A stretch of DNA of 64,000 nucleotides, from NCBI RefSeq assembly GCF_004345855.1, contig NZ_SLXN01000009.1, positions 1-64,000 of the forward strand. Direction: 5' to 3'. Positions 9,339 to 18,448 of the stretch are shown piece after piece. This stretch comes from Sphingomonas sp. BK235. GTDB lineage: Bacteria > Pseudomonadota > Alphaproteobacteria > Sphingomonadales > Sphingomonadaceae. Positions within the stretch are counted from its first letter, which is position 1. Each line of letters begins with the position of its first letter. The translations under genes and the position numbers were made by a program. A model generated the notes under the pieces. The model saw nothing but the letters and a program-made list of their open reading frames with translations, ran no database searches and had not been told where the DNA came from.

Positions 9339-11015
9339 TCAGATCATCCCCGCCTTCATCTGCTTGACCGCATGGTCGGCGGCGCGCGCGGTCAGCGCCA
9401 TGAAGGTGAGCGACGGGTTGACGCACGACACCGACGCCATCTGCGCGCCGTCGGTGACGAACAGGTTGGGCGCGTCATGCGCCTGGTTGAAGCCGTTGAG
9501 CACCGAGGTGCCCGGATCGCGCCCCATGCGCGCGCCGCCCATCTCGTGGATCGCCTCGCCGGGGACGTGCTTGCCGCGCCCGCCGGTGACGTTGGTCAGC
9601 CCGGCCTTCTTCAGCATCAGCTGACCCTGCTCGAGCGCGTCGTCCATCATCTTGATCTCATTGTCGCGGAACGTCACGTCGAAGCGCAGCAGCGGGGTGC
9701 CGAAGCGATCGGTCTTGCTGAAGTTGAGCATCACGCGATTGTCGTCATAGGGCAGGCACTCGCCGAACGCGCCCATCGAGAAGCGCCACGGGCCGTACTC
9801 GCGCATGCCGTGCTTCATCGCCGCGCCGAAGCCCTCGGGCGCGGCGGCCTGGCGGAACGCCTGGCCCTGATAGCCATAGCCGCGCTTGAACGGCAGCTCC
9901 TCGGCGACGAGGTTGCGGAAGCGCGGGACATAGACCCCGCCGGGGCGCCGGCCATATTCGATCAGGTCGGTCATCCCCGGGATCTCGCCCGAGACGCCGA
10001 CGCGGAAGATATGGTCCATCACCCCGCTGCCGAGCGCGCCGTTGGAGTGGAACCAGCTGCGCTCGCTGTCCGCCGGCCGCGAGTTGAGCAGCACGTGCAT
10101 CGAGCTCATCGCCGAGGCGCACAGGAACACCATCCGCGCGGGCACCACCTCGGCGCGCCCGGTCTTGGCGTCGACCAGCCGCACCCCGGTGACGCGCTTG
10201 CGCTGGGGATCATATTCGACGTTGGTTGCCCAGGTGTCCGAGCGCAGCGTCAGCCGCCCGGTCGCGCGCGCCGCGGGCAGCGTCACCGCCTGGGTCGAGA
10301 AATAGGCGCCGAAGCTGCAGCCGTGACTGCACTGCGCGCGCTTCTGGCAGCGCGTGCGATTCTGCTCGGGCTTGTCCTCGGTGATGTTGCTCAGCCGCGC
10401 GTTGATCAGCTTGCGCCCGGGGAACTCGCGCTCCAGCCGCTCCTTCAGCCACACCTCGGCGACGTTCATCGGGAAGGGCGGCATGAACTCGCTGTCGGGC
10501 AGGTACGGCAGATTCTCCTTGCCGCCCGAGACGCCGATGTATTTCTCGACATATTCGTACCAGGGCGCGACGTCGTCGTAGCGGATCGGCCAGTCGGTGC
10601 CGACGCCCTCGCGCTTGTTCGCCTCGAAGTCGGCGGGGCTCCAGCGGAAGCTCCACCGTCCCCAGGTCAGCGACTTGCCGCCGACCACCGCCGGGCGCAC
10701 CCAGTTGAACTTGTTGGGCGCGTCATAGTCGTACGGGTTGAGCCGGTCGTTGATGAAGAAGGGCTGGGTCGAGGGCGACACCCAGCCGTTGAGCGCGAAA
10801 TAGTCGCGCTTGGCGAGCGCGGCGGGCATCTTGTCGCGCGCGGGGATGTCGAACGCGGCCTTGCCGTCGAACGGATAATCCTCGCCGTGCTCGACCATCC
10901 GGCCGCGGTCGACCATCAGGACGCGCAGTCCCTTCTCGGTGAGCTCCTTGGCGGCCCAGCCGCCGCTCACGCCGGAGCCGATGACGATTGCGTCGAAGCG
11001 ATCAGTTGCTGCCAT
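9339..11015 (-). CDS. GMC-family FAD oxidoreductase, large subunit
   Basis: 558 residues. The N-terminal FAD-binding Rossmann motif is IVIGSGVSGGWAAKEL (10-25). A Cys-rich insert RCQKRAQCSHGC lies near 220-235. The C-terminal GMC signature has the catalytic His in IHEMGGARMG and the Asn in CVNPSLTFMAL. This branch of the GMC family (glucoside 3-dehydrogenase, gluconate/sorbitol dehydrogenase large subunits) oxidises a sugar hydroxyl and passes electrons to a partner. The neighbouring gene at 11076 encodes the matching small subunit, whose Tat signal can carry this leaderless subunit to the periplasm. No cytochrome c subunit is nearby. Substrate unknown; a glycoside 3-dehydrogenase is a fair guess. 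Confidence 0.88.
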   Translation of the reverse strand: MAATDRFDAIVIGSGVSGGWAAKELTEKGLRVLMVDRGRMVEHGEDYPFDGKAAFDIPARDKMPAALAKRDYFALNGWVSPSTQPFFINDRLNPYDYDAPNKFNWVRPAVVGGKSLTWGRWSFRWSPADFEANKREGVGTDWPIRYDDVAPWYEYVEKYIGVSGGKENLPYLPDSEFMPPFPMNVAEVWLKERLEREFPGRKLINARLSNITEDKPEQNRTRCQKRAQCSHGCSFGAYFSTQAVTLPAARATGRLTLRSDTWATNVEYDPQRKRVTGVRLVDAKTGRAEVVPARMVFLCASAMSSMHVLLNSRPADSERSWFHSNGALGSGVMDHIFRVGVSGEIPGMTDLIEYGRRPGGVYVPRFRNLVAEELPFKRGYGYQGQAFRQAAAPEGFGAAMKHGMREYGPWRFSMGAFGECLPYDDNRVMLNFSKTDRFGTPLLRFDVTFRDNEIKMMDDALEQGQLMLKKAGLTNVTGGRGKHVPGEAIHEMGGARMGRDPGTSVLNGFNQAHDAPNLFVTDGAQMASVSCVNPSLTFMALTARAADHAVKQMKAGMI

Positions 11016-11075
11016 GTCGAATGCCCGCGGGATCGGAGGGAAGAGGAGCGGGGGCGCGACGCGCCGCCCCGCCGG

Positions 11076-11633
11076 TCAGGACGAGAAGATCCGCTTGACC
11101 TTCGCATAAGGGTAGGCGCCGTCATATTCGCCGGGGACGGGCAGATATTCCCGTTCCTTGGTGATGCCGACCTCGGAGGTGTAATAGCCCGCGATCACCA
11201 TCTGGCGGAAGGCGGTGAAGAAGGGCGTCGCGCCGGGCAGCTGATCGTTCATCGCCAGCGTCAGCAGCGCGTCCTGCTGCGCCGCGGTCGCCTTGGCGGC
11301 GGGCACCTTGTAATCGGCCATGCTGCGCGCGTCGATCGCGGCGAGCCCGCCCAGGATCGTGCCGCGCTCGTCGTCGATCGCCCAGTCGCCGAGCATGTGC
11401 TCGATATAGTCGGGGACGCCCGCGGCGATCGCACCGGGCGTGTCGGTGGTGGGGATCACGCGCTCGCTCAGCGCCGCGACCGCGGCGCGCTGCGCGGCGG
11501 TGAACACGGGCGCGGGGGGGCCGGTGTTGATGACGGGATCGGGGATGTAAGCGGCGGCGCGCGCGAGCGGTGCGAACAGGTTCGCGCCGAACACGGCGAC
11601 GACGCCGGCGAGGGCTTCGCGCCGGTCGATCAC
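11076..11633 (-). CDS. Gluconate 2-dehydrogenase subunit 3-like, Tat-exported
   Basis: 185 residues from a GTG with ribosome site GGAGG 8 bases upstream. A Tat signal begins IDRREALAGVVAVFG and ends near residue 27. The mature part contains the family core, including LSERVIPTTDTPGA and the GAIAAGVPDYIEHML stretch around 70-85. In the PF13618 family this small subunit escorts the GMC dehydrogenase to the periplasm. It lies 60 bases upstream of the large-subunit gene on the same strand, so the two very likely form one enzyme. Confidence 0.87.
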   Translation of the reverse strand: MIDRREALAGVVAVFGANLFAPLARAAAYIPDPVINTGPPAPVFTAAQRAAVAALSERVIPTTDTPGAIAAGVPDYIEHMLGDWAIDDERGTILGGLAAIDARSMADYKVPAAKATAAQQDALLTLAMNDQLPGATPFFTAFRQMVIAGYYTSEVGITKEREYLPVPGEYDGAYPYAKVKRIFSS

Positions 11634-11803
11634 CGCGACGCCTCCCGCGCCGGACGCGCGCGACCTCGACGAGCAACGCTCATATCTCTCCCCAACCGCC
11701 TGATTTCGCGCATCGACTTATCCACGTCCGAGCAGCCCCGTCAATCCGGCGGATGGTCGGGGGTGGGGTGGAAGGCGGACCTACAGCGTCCCGCGCTCGC
11801 GCA

Positions 11804-12919
11804 TCATGCGTTCCGCCCGCTGGTGCGGATCGTGCCGTTCACCCCCGCGGGGAAGAAGCCGCCCGACACCGCCGCCGCGCTCGTCGCATAGAGGACGCCG
11901 AGCGCCTGTTCGGGCGTGCGCCGCAGCGCGCCGCCGTTGGTGTCGTTGGGGTCGATATTGGCGCGCAGGGAGGTGGTGGCGTTCGCGCCCAGGTCGACGT
12001 CGCGATCGGCGGGGCCGTCATATTGGTCGCGGCCGTCGCTCATCGCCGCCGCGCGCGCGAACAAGGTGGTCGGATCCTTGGGCGCGGGCGGCTGTTTGGC
12101 GGCGAGGACGAACAAGGCGTTGCGGCACGCCGCCTCGCCCGCCGCCACCCCCGCGGCGAGCGCGCCCATCGACGCGCGCAGCGGCTCGGCATAGCCCGCC
12201 GCCAGATGCGTCACCGCGCCGGTGGCGACCGCGAACAGCGCCACCGCGCCGAGCAGGAAGTCGGCGTCGGAGGCATAAGGGTCGAACGGCGCGGGCGTCG
12301 GGCTCGCCGACGGCGACGGCGTGGTGGCGCCCGCGGCGGGCGCGCGATGCGCGATCGCCTCGAACGGTCCGTCGGCGCCGCCGGCGATCGTGATCGCGGG
12401 CTGCGCGGTCGCGGCCGCGCCCAGCATGCCGCGCAGATAGGTGATCCGCGCCACCGTCGCCCCGGTCACCTCGCGCAGCAGCGCCACCAGCGCGGCGTCG
12501 GCGAAGCCCACCCGCCGGCCGCCGGTCACCGCGCCCGCGCTGCCCGTCCCGCCGGTCAGCGCGGCGGGCAGCGCGTCGCCGCCGAGCCCCGCCTGGAGAT
12601 AGGCGCCGAGCAGATAATGGAGCTGGAGCGCGAAGTTCGCCCGGTCGGTGTCGGTCGCATCATAGGTGGCGACGGGCACCGGCGTCGTCGCGGTGCCGGG
12701 GGTGGGCGTCGGCTGCGGGACCGCCTCGGCGCCGACCACGTCGTCGTTGCATCCCGCCAGCGCCAGCGCGCCCGCCCCGGCGCCCGCGCCGATCAGCGCG
12801 AGCAGCCCGCGGCGCGTGGCGCCGGTCCCGCATGCTCCCTGTGGTGTCCGCATCCGCCCCGTCTCCGCCGCCCGCTCCGCCATTGGCTCCGCCGTCTGCT
12901 CCATCGTCCGCTCCCTCAC
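11804..12919 (-). CDS. Degenerate ferritin-like Tat lipoprotein
   Basis: 371 residues. The N-terminus carries a twin-Arg signal (RRGLLALIGAGAG) ending in a lipobox-like LAGC, so a lipid-anchored periplasmic protein is likely. The body is an all-alpha ferritin-like fold (PF13668-type; some members are called desiccation-related proteins), opening with FALQLHYLLGAYLQ. The usual di-iron ligands (ExxLEAQ, DExxH, FED, ExxH) are not conserved here, so it probably does not bind iron. It ends with SGGFFPAGVNGTIR, a motif shared with three other proteins in the window. ATG overlaps the stop of the gene at 12916 (ATGA). Function unknown. Confidence 0.75.
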   Translation of the reverse strand: MRERTMEQTAEPMAERAAETGRMRTPQGACGTGATRRGLLALIGAGAGAGALALAGCNDDVVGAEAVPQPTPTPGTATTPVPVATYDATDTDRANFALQLHYLLGAYLQAGLGGDALPAALTGGTGSAGAVTGGRRVGFADAALVALLREVTGATVARITYLRGMLGAAATAQPAITIAGGADGPFEAIAHRAPAAGATTPSPSASPTPAPFDPYASDADFLLGAVALFAVATGAVTHLAAGYAEPLRASMGALAAGVAAGEAACRNALFVLAAKQPPAPKDPTTLFARAAAMSDGRDQYDGPADRDVDLGANATTSLRANIDPNDTNGGALRRTPEQALGVLYATSAAAVSGGFFPAGVNGTIRTSGRNA

Positions 12920-13914
12920 GCCTGGCTGGCCGCGCTGGCGCCGATCGCGCCGTTGATCCCGGTCGGGAAGAAGCCGCCCTGGCGCGCCGCGGCCGAGGTC
13001 ATGAACAGCACGTTGAGCGCCTGTTGCGGCGTGCGCGTGAGGTACAGGCCGTCGCCGTCGCAGCGCGTCAGCCGCGTCACGCCGCCCGCGGCGCTGCTCT
13101 CGGTCGACAGGCCGCGGTCGCTCGGCGCGGTGCCGTCGATGCGGTCGCGCCAGGCGGCGAGGCGGTCGACCGTCGCCGTCACGGTCGGATCGGTCGCCGC
13201 GCGCTCGAGCAGCATCGCGCGCAGCACGGTGGCATTGTTGGCGGCCCCGGCGGCGAGCGAGGCCAGGGCGGGCAGCGCGATCGGGTCGCGCAGCAGCGGC
13301 AACAGCGCGGCCTGCGCCGAGGCCGCGACCGTGACCAGCGTCTCCGCCGCGAGCAACGCGCTGCTCACCGAGGCATAGGGATTGAAGCGCGCGGTGGGTG
13401 CGATCGCGCCCGCGGCGCGGAACATCGTCGAGAAGGTCTCGGGCGAATAGTCGATCAGCGTCTGCGCGGGCGCGTCGCCGCGGAGGAAGCCGCGCAGCAG
13501 CAGCAGGCGCGCGCGATGTTCGTCCGCCATCTCGTTGAAGCGCGCCTGGAACGCGCGGTCCGCCGCGGGGAAGGTCACGCGCAGCAGGCCTTGCGCGGGC
13601 ACGCCGGGACGATCGGCGATCTCGCCGCCGCGGATCAGGTCGCCGCCGAGCAGGCCGTCCGCGCCGTAAGCCACGACCTGGAGGAAGTTGGTCGTGAGAT
13701 AATGGAGATTGAGCGCGAACTGGAGCGGCGCGGTATCGACCGAGGACGGCGTCTCGGCGCGCGCCGCGCCCGTCATCCCCCGGCCCGTCACGCCAACGCC
13801 CGTCACGCCCGCGCCCGCCACGCCGATCGCGAGCGTCCCGCGCGCCAGCACCGCCAGCACGCCGCGCCGGTCGGTGCCGCGCCTGTCGCGCCCTGCTGCC
13901 GCCTGCCTGCGCAT
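12916..13914 (-). CDS. Degenerate ferritin-like Tat protein
   Basis: 332 residues. The start at 13914 is chosen because the strong site GAGGAGGGGAG sits just upstream; an in-frame ATG at 13947 lacks one. A twin-Arg signal (RRGVLAVLARG) precedes a low-complexity Gly/Val/Thr stretch, and the helical domain begins FALNLHYLTTNFLQ. As in its downstream partner, the Glu/His metal ligands of active ferritin-like proteins are missing. The C-terminus carries QQALNVLFMTSAAARQGGFFPTGING. It is the first gene of a minus-strand set leading towards the GMC dehydrogenase, and is divergent from the TonB receptor at 14060. Confidence 0.75.
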   Translation of the reverse strand: MRRQAAAGRDRRGTDRRGVLAVLARGTLAIGVAGAGVTGVGVTGRGMTGAARAETPSSVDTAPLQFALNLHYLTTNFLQVVAYGADGLLGGDLIRGGEIADRPGVPAQGLLRVTFPAADRAFQARFNEMADEHRARLLLLRGFLRGDAPAQTLIDYSPETFSTMFRAAGAIAPTARFNPYASVSSALLAAETLVTVAASAQAALLPLLRDPIALPALASLAAGAANNATVLRAMLLERAATDPTVTATVDRLAAWRDRIDGTAPSDRGLSTESSAAGGVTRLTRCDGDGLYLTRTPQQALNVLFMTSAAARQGGFFPTGINGAIGASAASQA

Positions 13915-13996
13915 CTCTCCCCTCCTCCTCGCATGCCGTCGCCGCACCGGCCCGGCACTTTTTCTGCGACCGACCGACGCCGGCCGCCTGTTGTCT

Positions 13997-14002
13997 TATA
14001 AT
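13997..14002 (+). promoter_or_regulatory. Candidate -10 box (TATAAT)
   Basis: Perfect TATAAT in an AT-rich island of the 145-base divergent region, 57 bases before the ATG at 14060. It continues into ATATACGGAATACCG, a partly palindromic sequence that could be an operator. No convincing -35 is seen at the expected spacing. Confidence 0.4.
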
Positions 14003-14059
14003 ATACGGAATACCGACAGGCGGGGTCAGCCCGCGTCAAAAAAGAGGAGGGGAGGTTCG

Positions 14060-17000
14060 ATGACCGCATCGACGCGACCGTTGGTGTCCGGTGTCGCGCT
14101 GGGCGTGCTCGCCGCGAGCCTGGCGACGAGCGAGGCGGCGGCACAGCAGCGTGCGACGACGACCAGGACCGTCGCCCCGACGCCGCGTCCGGCCGGACCC
14201 CCCGCCAAACCGTCGGGCACGCCAGCCGCCGCGGGCCGGCGCGCCGCGCCCGCCGCCGCGCCGCGCAAGGCGCCCGCGCGCGGCAAGGGGACGTCCAAGG
14301 GAACGTCGTCGCGCACCGCGCCGGCGGCGCGCGTTCCTGCCGGCGCCACGGTTCCCGCGCCGGTCCCCGCCGTGCCGCCCGCCGCAGCCCGGCCCGCGAC
14401 GCAGGCGCCCGCCCCGGCGCGCGGCGGCGACACCCAGCCCGCGGTCAGCGACGAGGACGGGCGGCTGTCGGGCGACATCGTCGTCGTCGGGCTGCGCGAG
14501 AACCTCAAGTCGGCGCGCAGCGCCAAGCGCAACGCGCACCAGATCGTCGACGTCGTGCTGGCGCAGGACATCGGCAAGCTGCCCGACAAGAACGTGCCCG
14601 AGGCGCTCGCGCGCGTCCCCGGCGTGCAGATCGACCGCAACCGCGGCGAGGGCGGCAAGGTGCTGATCCGCGGGCTCGACAATGTGATGACGACGGTCAA
14701 CGGCTCGACCACCTTCTCCGCCGGCGACCGCACCACCTATCTGCAGGACATCGCCTCGGACCTGGTCGCGGGGATCGAGGTCTACAAGACGCGCACCCCC
14801 GACCAGATCGAGGGGAGCCAGACCGGGGTCATCAACCTGACGCTGCGACGCCCGACCGACTTCAAGGACGGCGCCACCTATGTGCTCAACACGCGCGGCG
14901 ACTATTCGGACCGGACCGGGCGGATCAACCCGTTCCTGAGCGCGCTGGTGACCTATTCGCGCGACACCGACGCGGGGCGGTTGGGCTTCATGGTCAACGG
15001 CACCTACAATCACGTCGGGTACAATGAGGGCGCGCGCTTCAACGAACTGCCGCAGCGACTGGACGACAATCGCCAGACGATCCTGCCCACCACCACGTCG
15101 GCGTCGCTCTACGCGCCGTTCCGCATCGGCTTCCAGGGCAATGACGGCTGGTCGAGGCGCGCCGCCTTCCAGGCGTCGGCGCAATGGAAACCCGACGCGC
15201 ACTGGACGGTGACGCTCGAGGGCGGGCTCAGCGACCAGAGGATGCTGTGGGCGGACAGCTCGATCTGGGTCCCGATCAGATATTCCGAGAGCAGGGTGCC
15301 GCCCCCGACGCTGTCGAACATCACGCTCGACCCGGACGACCGGCTGATCTCGTCGCTGTCGCTCTACGGCGTCGACCCGATCGGGCCGGGACGCGAGTCG
15401 TGGAAGCACCAGACGCGCAACGTCAACGGCCGCTACCAGTTACAATATCAGGAAGACCGTTTCGACTTCAACGGCTGGCTCAACTATCAGCGATCGAACA
15501 ATTTCTCAAACAACGTCTACCACTGGACCCGGTTCAGCCAGCAACCGCACGTCGATGTCGTGTTCAACGACCCGAAGGATCCGATGGGCGGGCCGAACAT
15601 CACCTTCGGCAACATCGACCTGCTCGATCCGGCCAATTATATCTACGTCGATGGCTTCACGCAGAACAAGATCTACACCAAGAGCGCCGATACCGAGGTG
15701 CGGGCCGATCTCAAGCTCAACACCTTCGGTGACGTGATCGATTATCTCAAGGTCGGCTATCGCTGGAACCGGCGGACCTATCGCTCGCAACAGGGGCGGC
15801 GGAGCTATGGCGGGCTGCGCATGCCGATCAGCGCGCTGCCCGACTATCACCTGCGCGCGGTCGGCGCGCATTTCGACCAGAGCGGGCGCGCCAATTGGAT
15901 GATCGGCGACAGCGACTCGATCCGGCGCAGCTTCCCCGCGATCCGCGCCGCCTTCGTCGGCCTCTACCCCGATCTCGCGGATCCCTATCCCGCCTACGAC
16001 CCGTTCCGCGCGTTCCGCGGCAACGACGGCGCGCTCGCGGGTTATGGCTTCTTCCACTATAAGGTGAAGCTGCTGTTCCCGATCGAGGGCGACCTCGGCG
16101 CGCGCGTGGTCAACAGCCGCACCGCGCTGGCCGGGATCAAGCGCACCGCCACGCGCGTGCTGGTCGACGGCGTCAAGACGCGCGTCGTCACCGACACCGA
16201 CGTCACCAGCCGCGGCAATTATCTCGACGTGCTGCCGAGCCTCAACGCGATCGTGCATATCACCCCGCGGCTGCAACTGCGGCTGGCGCGGACGCACGAC
16301 GTCGGCCGGCCGGGCGCGGAGCAGATGAACCCGGTGCTGTCGATCGATCTGCAGGATCCGTCGCACGAGACCGCACGGGGCGGCAATGCCAAGCTGCGCG
16401 CGGTCACCACCAACAAGTTCGACGCCTCGCTCGAATGGTATTTCGGCACGACCGGCACCGCCAGCGTCGCGGTGTGGCAATGGAATCAGGACGGCTTCAT
16501 CCAGGATCAATGGTTGCCCGAGACGCTGCCGGACGAGCCCGACGAGCCGATCCTGGTGCGGCGGCCGCACAATCTCGGGCGCGGACGGCACCGCGGCATC
16601 GAGGCGCAGGCGAGCAGCTTCTTCACCTTCCTGCCCGGCATCCTCAAGTCGTTCGGCGCCAGCGCCAACGGCACGCTCAACATCACGCGCCAGGCCTTCC
16701 CCTCCACCAACGGCGACGGTGTCGTCACTTATTCCTACGGGCCGTACCTCAACGTCTCGAAATACGTCTATAATCTGGTCGGCTTCTTCGAGCGCGGCGG
16801 GCTCAACGTGCGCGTCGCCTATAACTGGCAGTCGCGCCGGCAATATCAGCGCAGCGACTGGAACCCCTATCTCAACAAGTTCCGCGACCCGGTCGAGCGG
16901 CTCGACGCCGCGATCAACTATGACGTGAACAAGCGGCTGACGATCGGCCTCGAGGGCGCGAACCTCACGCGCTCGGGCAACCGCTCCTATTGGGGCTCCT

Positions 17001-17068
17001 ATGCGGTGCCCAACCAGGTGCAATATTTCTCGCGCACCTTCGCGCTGTCGGTGCGGACCCGGTGGTGA
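14060..17068 (+). CDS. TonB-dependent receptor, carbohydrate type (TIGR01782-like)
   Basis: 1002 residues, start fixed by ribosome site GAGGAGGGGAGG. Signal peptide 1-29 (ASEAAAQ). It is followed by an unusual Ala/Pro/Arg/Lys-rich linker (about 31-135) before the TonB box DIVVVG (139-144). The plug (ALARVPGVQIDRNRGEGG, IRGLDNVMTTVNG) belongs to the Xanthomonas/Caulobacter-type receptor group often linked to plant-polymer oligosaccharides. The barrel ends SVRTRW with a terminal aromatic. It is followed, convergently, by a GH105-type hydrolase, which fits import of uronic-acid-containing oligosaccharides. No regulator gene is adjacent. Confidence 0.9.
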   Translation: MTASTRPLVSGVALGVLAASLATSEAAAQQRATTTRTVAPTPRPAGPPAKPSGTPAAAGRRAAPAAAPRKAPARGKGTSKGTSSRTAPAARVPAGATVPAPVPAVPPAAARPATQAPAPARGGDTQPAVSDEDGRLSGDIVVVGLRENLKSARSAKRNAHQIVDVVLAQDIGKLPDKNVPEALARVPGVQIDRNRGEGGKVLIRGLDNVMTTVNGSTTFSAGDRTTYLQDIASDLVAGIEVYKTRTPDQIEGSQTGVINLTLRRPTDFKDGATYVLNTRGDYSDRTGRINPFLSALVTYSRDTDAGRLGFMVNGTYNHVGYNEGARFNELPQRLDDNRQTILPTTTSASLYAPFRIGFQGNDGWSRRAAFQASAQWKPDAHWTVTLEGGLSDQRMLWADSSIWVPIRYSESRVPPPTLSNITLDPDDRLISSLSLYGVDPIGPGRESWKHQTRNVNGRYQLQYQEDRFDFNGWLNYQRSNNFSNNVYHWTRFSQQPHVDVVFNDPKDPMGGPNITFGNIDLLDPANYIYVDGFTQNKIYTKSADTEVRADLKLNTFGDVIDYLKVGYRWNRRTYRSQQGRRSYGGLRMPISALPDYHLRAVGAHFDQSGRANWMIGDSDSIRRSFPAIRAAFVGLYPDLADPYPAYDPFRAFRGNDGALAGYGFFHYKVKLLFPIEGDLGARVVNSRTALAGIKRTATRVLVDGVKTRVVTDTDVTSRGNYLDVLPSLNAIVHITPRLQLRLARTHDVGRPGAEQMNPVLSIDLQDPSHETARGGNAKLRAVTTNKFDASLEWYFGTTGTASVAVWQWNQDGFIQDQWLPETLPDEPDEPILVRRPHNLGRGRHRGIEAQASSFFTFLPGILKSFGASANGTLNITRQAFPSTNGDGVVTYSYGPYLNVSKYVYNLVGFFERGGLNVRVAYNWQSRRQYQRSDWNPYLNKFRDPVERLDAAINYDVNKRLTIGLEGANLTRSGNRSYWGSYAVPNQVQYFSRTFALSVRTRW

Positions 17069-17080
17069 CGGCGCGACCGC

Positions 17081-18226
17081 TCAGCGCGGCGGCGCGGCGT
17101 CGAGCGCGGCGATCTGCGGGGCGGCGAGCAGGAAGGCGCCGACCCCGTAATATTGCGTGTCGGCCGCGGCGACCGTGTCGGGGCGGTCGCTGACCTGCTG
17201 GACCCAGCCGAGCCGCCCGTCGGGCTGGATCGCGCGCTGGAGCGCCGCCCAGCCGCGCCGCGCCACCGGCGCATAATCGTCGCGTTTCAGCAGCCCCGCA
17301 TTGACCCCCCAGGCCATGCCATAAGTGAAGAAGCCGGTGCCGCTGCTCTCCGGCGGCGACCCTTCGGGGGCGAGCAGCGAGGGCGCCCAATAGCCATCGG
17401 GCTTCTGCAGCGCGCGCAGCCGTGCCGCCATGGTGCGGAACAGCGCCTCCATCCGCGCGCGCCCGGCGCTGCGCTCGGGCAGCAGCGGGATCATCCGCGC
17501 GAGCCCCGCGAACACCCAGCCATTGCCGCGCGCCCAGAACAATTTGCGCTGGCGCGCGTCGCGCTTCTCGAAGAAGCGGCTGTCGCGGTAATAGAGCGAC
17601 TCGACCGGGTCGAACAGGAAGTCGGTGGTCGCCGCGAACTCGCGCAGCGCGAAGTCGCGGTAGCGCGCGTCGCCGGTCTGGCGGCTCAGTTCGGCGAGCG
17701 CGGGGGGTGCCATGAACAGGGCGTCGCACCAGCACCAGCGCGTCAGGCATTCGGTCGCGCGATAGCCCTGCGGCGGGACGTAGAAAGCGAGCGTGGTCAC
17801 CGCGGGATGGTCGACGATCCGGTCGAAGGTCGCGCGCGTCGGCGCCAGCGCGGCGCGGTCGGTCGCGCCGTGCGCGGCCGCCCACAGATAGGCCTGGGTG
17901 ATGACGTGGTCGTCCGCGAAATAGGGCGTGTCGCCGGGACGCCAGCGCTGCGCGCGCGCCATCGCCAGGATCGCGTCGCGCACGCGCGTCGGCGCGCCGG
18001 CGTCGGCGAGCGCGGTCATCCCGACCCAGAAGACCGCGGGCTCCCAGGCGCGCGCGTCGCCGCGCGGCGGGTTCATGTGCGCGAGCTGCCAGTCGACGAG
18101 CGCCACCGCGGCGTCGAGCGGCGCGCGCGCCGCGGCGGACGCGGGCGCGCCGGGCGCGGCGGACGCGGGGGCCATGGGCGCGGCGCCGAGCAGCGCGGCG
18201 GCGAGGGGGAGGTATCCAAGGGTCAT
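17081..18226 (-). CDS. GH88/GH105 unsaturated glucuronyl/rhamnogalacturonyl hydrolase
   Basis: 381 residues with a signal peptide (1-23). It has the (alpha/alpha)6-barrel features of GH105 (YteR/YesR-like): DDHVITQAYLW (105-115), LTRWCWCDALFMAPPALAEL (161-180, with Asp168 the likely catalytic acid), WARGNGWVFAGLARMIPLLP, and a late TGFFTYGMAWGVNAGLL. Such enzymes hydrate the double bond of 4,5-unsaturated uronic acids left by polysaccharide lyases. The signal peptide implies periplasmic action on imported oligosaccharides. No lyase is in the window. The ATG overlaps the stop of a 43-codon frame (18223-18354). Confidence 0.87.
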   Translation of the reverse strand: MTLGYLPLAAALLGAAPMAPASAAPGAPASAAARAPLDAAVALVDWQLAHMNPPRGDARAWEPAVFWVGMTALADAGAPTRVRDAILAMARAQRWRPGDTPYFADDHVITQAYLWAAAHGATDRAALAPTRATFDRIVDHPAVTTLAFYVPPQGYRATECLTRWCWCDALFMAPPALAELSRQTGDARYRDFALREFAATTDFLFDPVESLYYRDSRFFEKRDARQRKLFWARGNGWVFAGLARMIPLLPERSAGRARMEALFRTMAARLRALQKPDGYWAPSLLAPEGSPPESSGTGFFTYGMAWGVNAGLLKRDDYAPVARRGWAALQRAIQPDGRLGWVQQVSDRPDTVAAADTQYYGVGAFLLAAPQIAALDAAPPR

Positions 18227-18354
18227 GCGGGGCTCTCCACGCGCGTGAGACGGGCCGGCGCGGCCGCGATGCCGCGCTCCGCCGGCGCGCGCGCGCGGCG
18301 CTGCGCCTCCAGTTTGAGCAACGCGGTGTCGACGCCTGAGCTGGTCTTGGCCAT
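18223..18354 (-). CDS. Possible 43-residue leader ORF
   Basis: A 43-codon frame whose TGA overlaps the ATG of the GH105 gene (ATGA). The peptide starts MAKTSSGVDTALLKLEAQRR and turns Ala/Arg-rich. The overlap is typical of translational coupling, but the ATG has no clear ribosome site and the peptide resembles nothing I know. It may be chance in GC-rich DNA. Confidence 0.28.
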   Translation of the reverse strand: MAKTSSGVDTALLKLEAQRRARAPAERGIAAAPARLTRVESPA

Positions 18355-18387
18355 GGCCGCACGCTAGCACCGCCGCGACCGCCGGAC

Positions 18388-18418
18388 ATCCTCCGCCTAA
18401 CCCATTCGAGCGGAGGAT
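18388..18418. promoter_or_regulatory. Inverted repeat in the GH105/DUF2264 divergent region
   Basis: Perfect 9-bp arms ATCCTCCGC (18388-18396) and GCGGAGGAT (18410-18418), spacer 13 bases. It is the most operator-like element in the 401 bases between the two divergent genes (18227-18627). The rest of that region holds only the two small frames listed separately. Confidence 0.4.
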
Positions 18419-18448
18419 TGGGCCTGGCGGACAGGTGAAGGGGGAGCG

